From: Narthecium ossifragum
Lineage: Eukaryota; Streptophyta; Magnoliopsida; Dioscoreales; Nartheciaceae
Direction of reading: 5' to 3'
Assembly: GCA_963920575.1 (NCBI GenBank)
Contig: OY986967.1
Span: 25,003,648 to 25,067,647 of the forward strand
Length of the DNA stretch: 64,000 bases
The notes under the pieces are model-generated. The model worked only from the letters and a program-made list of their open reading frames with translations, had not been told where the DNA came from and searched no databases. Position numbers and translations under genes: made by a program. Of this stretch, positions 62,430 to 64,000 are shown one piece after another; within the stretch, counting starts at the first letter, position 1, and every line of letters starts with the position of its first letter.

Positions 62430-64000
62430 TGGTATCATATTAGGTTGCGATCCCGGCAAAGTACTTCTTGCCGCGACCTGTCATCCGGCGCCTTGGAGTT
62501 CCACCAGCGATCGCAGCGGCGTCTTCTCCTACCACGACGGCGTTAAGTTCCCGTTCTTCTTGCCGCGACGCTCCTCCTCTGCTCCAGTTGTGCGCCGGTT
62601 TCTCCTACCCTCCTCGACGGTGTCCTCTTGTCGAGCGCGCAGCCCTGAGTTATCCGAAGGTGTCCCTAGAGGATCGTGATCGCGTCCTGGTGAGGTGCGC
62701 CCCGCTTCTCCACCTCCGGCCGGCACTTCCCCGGCGAGTTCGGCGCCTCCCCTGTTCGCGTCTTGTGCCACTCGGATCTACTCTCGTTCGGCTCCCCTGT
62801 TCGTCGCCCCTCCGGCGTCCGCTGCTCAAATCCGCTCTCCTCTGGGTCTCACCCCATTTTTCGCTCGGTTCTGCCCTTCTCCGACGCGCCCAGCTCCTCC
62901 GACTTCGGCTCCTCTCCGGCGAGTTTTGGTGTTCCCTGTTCACGTCCCCTGTTCGCGTCGTGCACGTGACCGCAACATCGTGGATCCCCCGCTCGAGATC
63001 TAAGTGTTCTCGGAACCCATCACCATTGGTTCCGGCTCTTTCCTTGCTCGTGGTCATCCCGCGATTCTCGCCTTGCTTTAGTTACGGCCGGCGAGCTCGG
63101 ATCTTCTCCGGCAGTGATCTCCTCTCTCGTTGAGCTCTCACGCTCACAACCCCGGCGCCCCTATTTCACTCGGATCCAGCCGTCACCCTTCCCTGCTAGC
63201 CTCGTCGTTACTGCAACAGTGATCTCCTCCGGCTTCCACAAGGGCTTGTTTGTGAGTTCTTCCGCTTGTTGTGCACCGGTTGTGGCTCTGTTCTACGTAT
63301 CATCCTTGTTATTGTTGCTTCTTTTGTTGCATCATGGCATCTTCTCATGATGTTACTCGCCCGATCGAGGTCGTATTGAATGGGACGAACTATAATTCTT
63401 GGGCCCAGCAGATGACTGTTTTTTTGGTTGGTCGTCGGCTATGGAGGTTTGTCACTGGTGATAAAAAGGAACCTACGCAGACTGATGAAGAAACTGACGA
63501 ACAATTTGCGGAACGCCTTGAAGAATGGGAAGGCACTCACTGCAAGATACTTTCTTGGTTTATTAACACATCTGTTCCTTCCATCCAGAGCCTTCTTCCT
63601 AAGTTTCGCAATTCCAAGCTTGCATGGGACTTTCTGGCCAACAGATATAATTGCTCTAGTGACGCAGCACTTCAATTTCAGTTAGAATCCAAGCTTTATC
63701 ATTTGCGTCAAGAGACTGGCCAATCTATTGCTGAGTTTCATTCTCATGTTAGTAGTCTCTGGGATCAACTTTCTCAGGCTGATCCCACTTTTCCTGATGA
63801 CAAATCTGCTAAGCTCTTTTTGGAGTACCGGGACTGACGTCAATTCATTCACTTTATGATGCACATTCGGGATGACTTCGAGAACACTAGAGCTTGATTG
63901 CTTCATCGCTCTCCTCTTCCTACCTTGGATTCCGCTCTCACTGAACTCATATCCGAGGAGACACGCCAGATGACTCGTCGAGTCCAGTCTACCGATCTGG
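62430..64000 (+). pseudogene. Ty1/copia retrotransposon leader and decayed gag, cut by the window end
   Basis: After a 0.9-kb C-rich leader, an ATG at 63334 opens a gag frame with copia features: LNGTNYNSWAQQMTVFL, WDFLANRY and LYHLRQETGQSIAEFHSH, as in the copia-type gag/UBN2 family. A TGA at 63835-63837 stops it. The same frame continues with RQFIHFMMHIRDDFE, a further TGA, then LTELISEETRQM up to the last base. The copy is inactive. The zinc knuckle and pol lie beyond the window if present. Confidence 0.8.

Noticed and set aside
62468..63133. 221-residue Arg/Ser/Pro-rich frame
   Set aside because: It sits in the leader of the copia element before gag, with two other overlapping open frames and no domain.

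Overview
The window is nuclear DNA from a flowering plant. It has many short exons with GT-AG introns, plastid-type targeting peptides on bacterial-type enzymes, a plant signalling-peptide locus, and dense nested transposable elements. The GC-rich first exons of the reductase and hydrolase genes would fit a monocot, but the species cannot be fixed from the sequence.

Layout, left to right. (1) 993-6035, minus: 5' part of a plastid 3-oxoacyl-ACP reductase gene (7 exons seen; the rest lies beyond base 1). (2) 8121-39966, minus: a complete 21-exon gene for an organellar-type bacterial DNA topoisomerase I (type IA), 1,107 residues by my splicing. Its introns hold a 5.4-kb Ty3/gypsy chromovirus (13076-18513), a hAT transposase remnant, a minisatellite, and several MITE or foldback elements, including three Tourist-like MITEs placed end to end. 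(3) 40935-44272, minus: a complete 6-exon ABHD17-type alpha/beta hydrolase gene, 379 residues. (4) 46146-47529, minus: a root meristem growth factor (RGF/GOLVEN/CLEL) type peptide locus with one signal-peptide exon followed by two separate peptide modules. (5) 50.3-57.45 kb: a large inverted repeat with a hAT MITE, foldbacks, a solo LTR, and a MULE that itself carries a second solo LTR. (6) 57.87-59.92 kb: another inverted-repeat element. (7) 60039-61519, plus: an inverted duplicate of the peptide locus in which the first module is broken and the second is intact. (8) 62241-64000, plus: the 5' part of a decayed Ty1/copia element running off the window.

The reductase (fatty-acid synthesis) and the topoisomerase (organelle DNA supercoiling) are housekeeping genes with no evident operon-like link. 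The most interesting system is the peptide locus. Two secreted-peptide modules appear to share one signal exon through phase-compatible alternative splicing. The arrangement is kept in two inverted copies that have decayed differently.

All exon boundaries were read by eye from splice motifs, reading phase and protein-family knowledge. No transcript data or database search was available.
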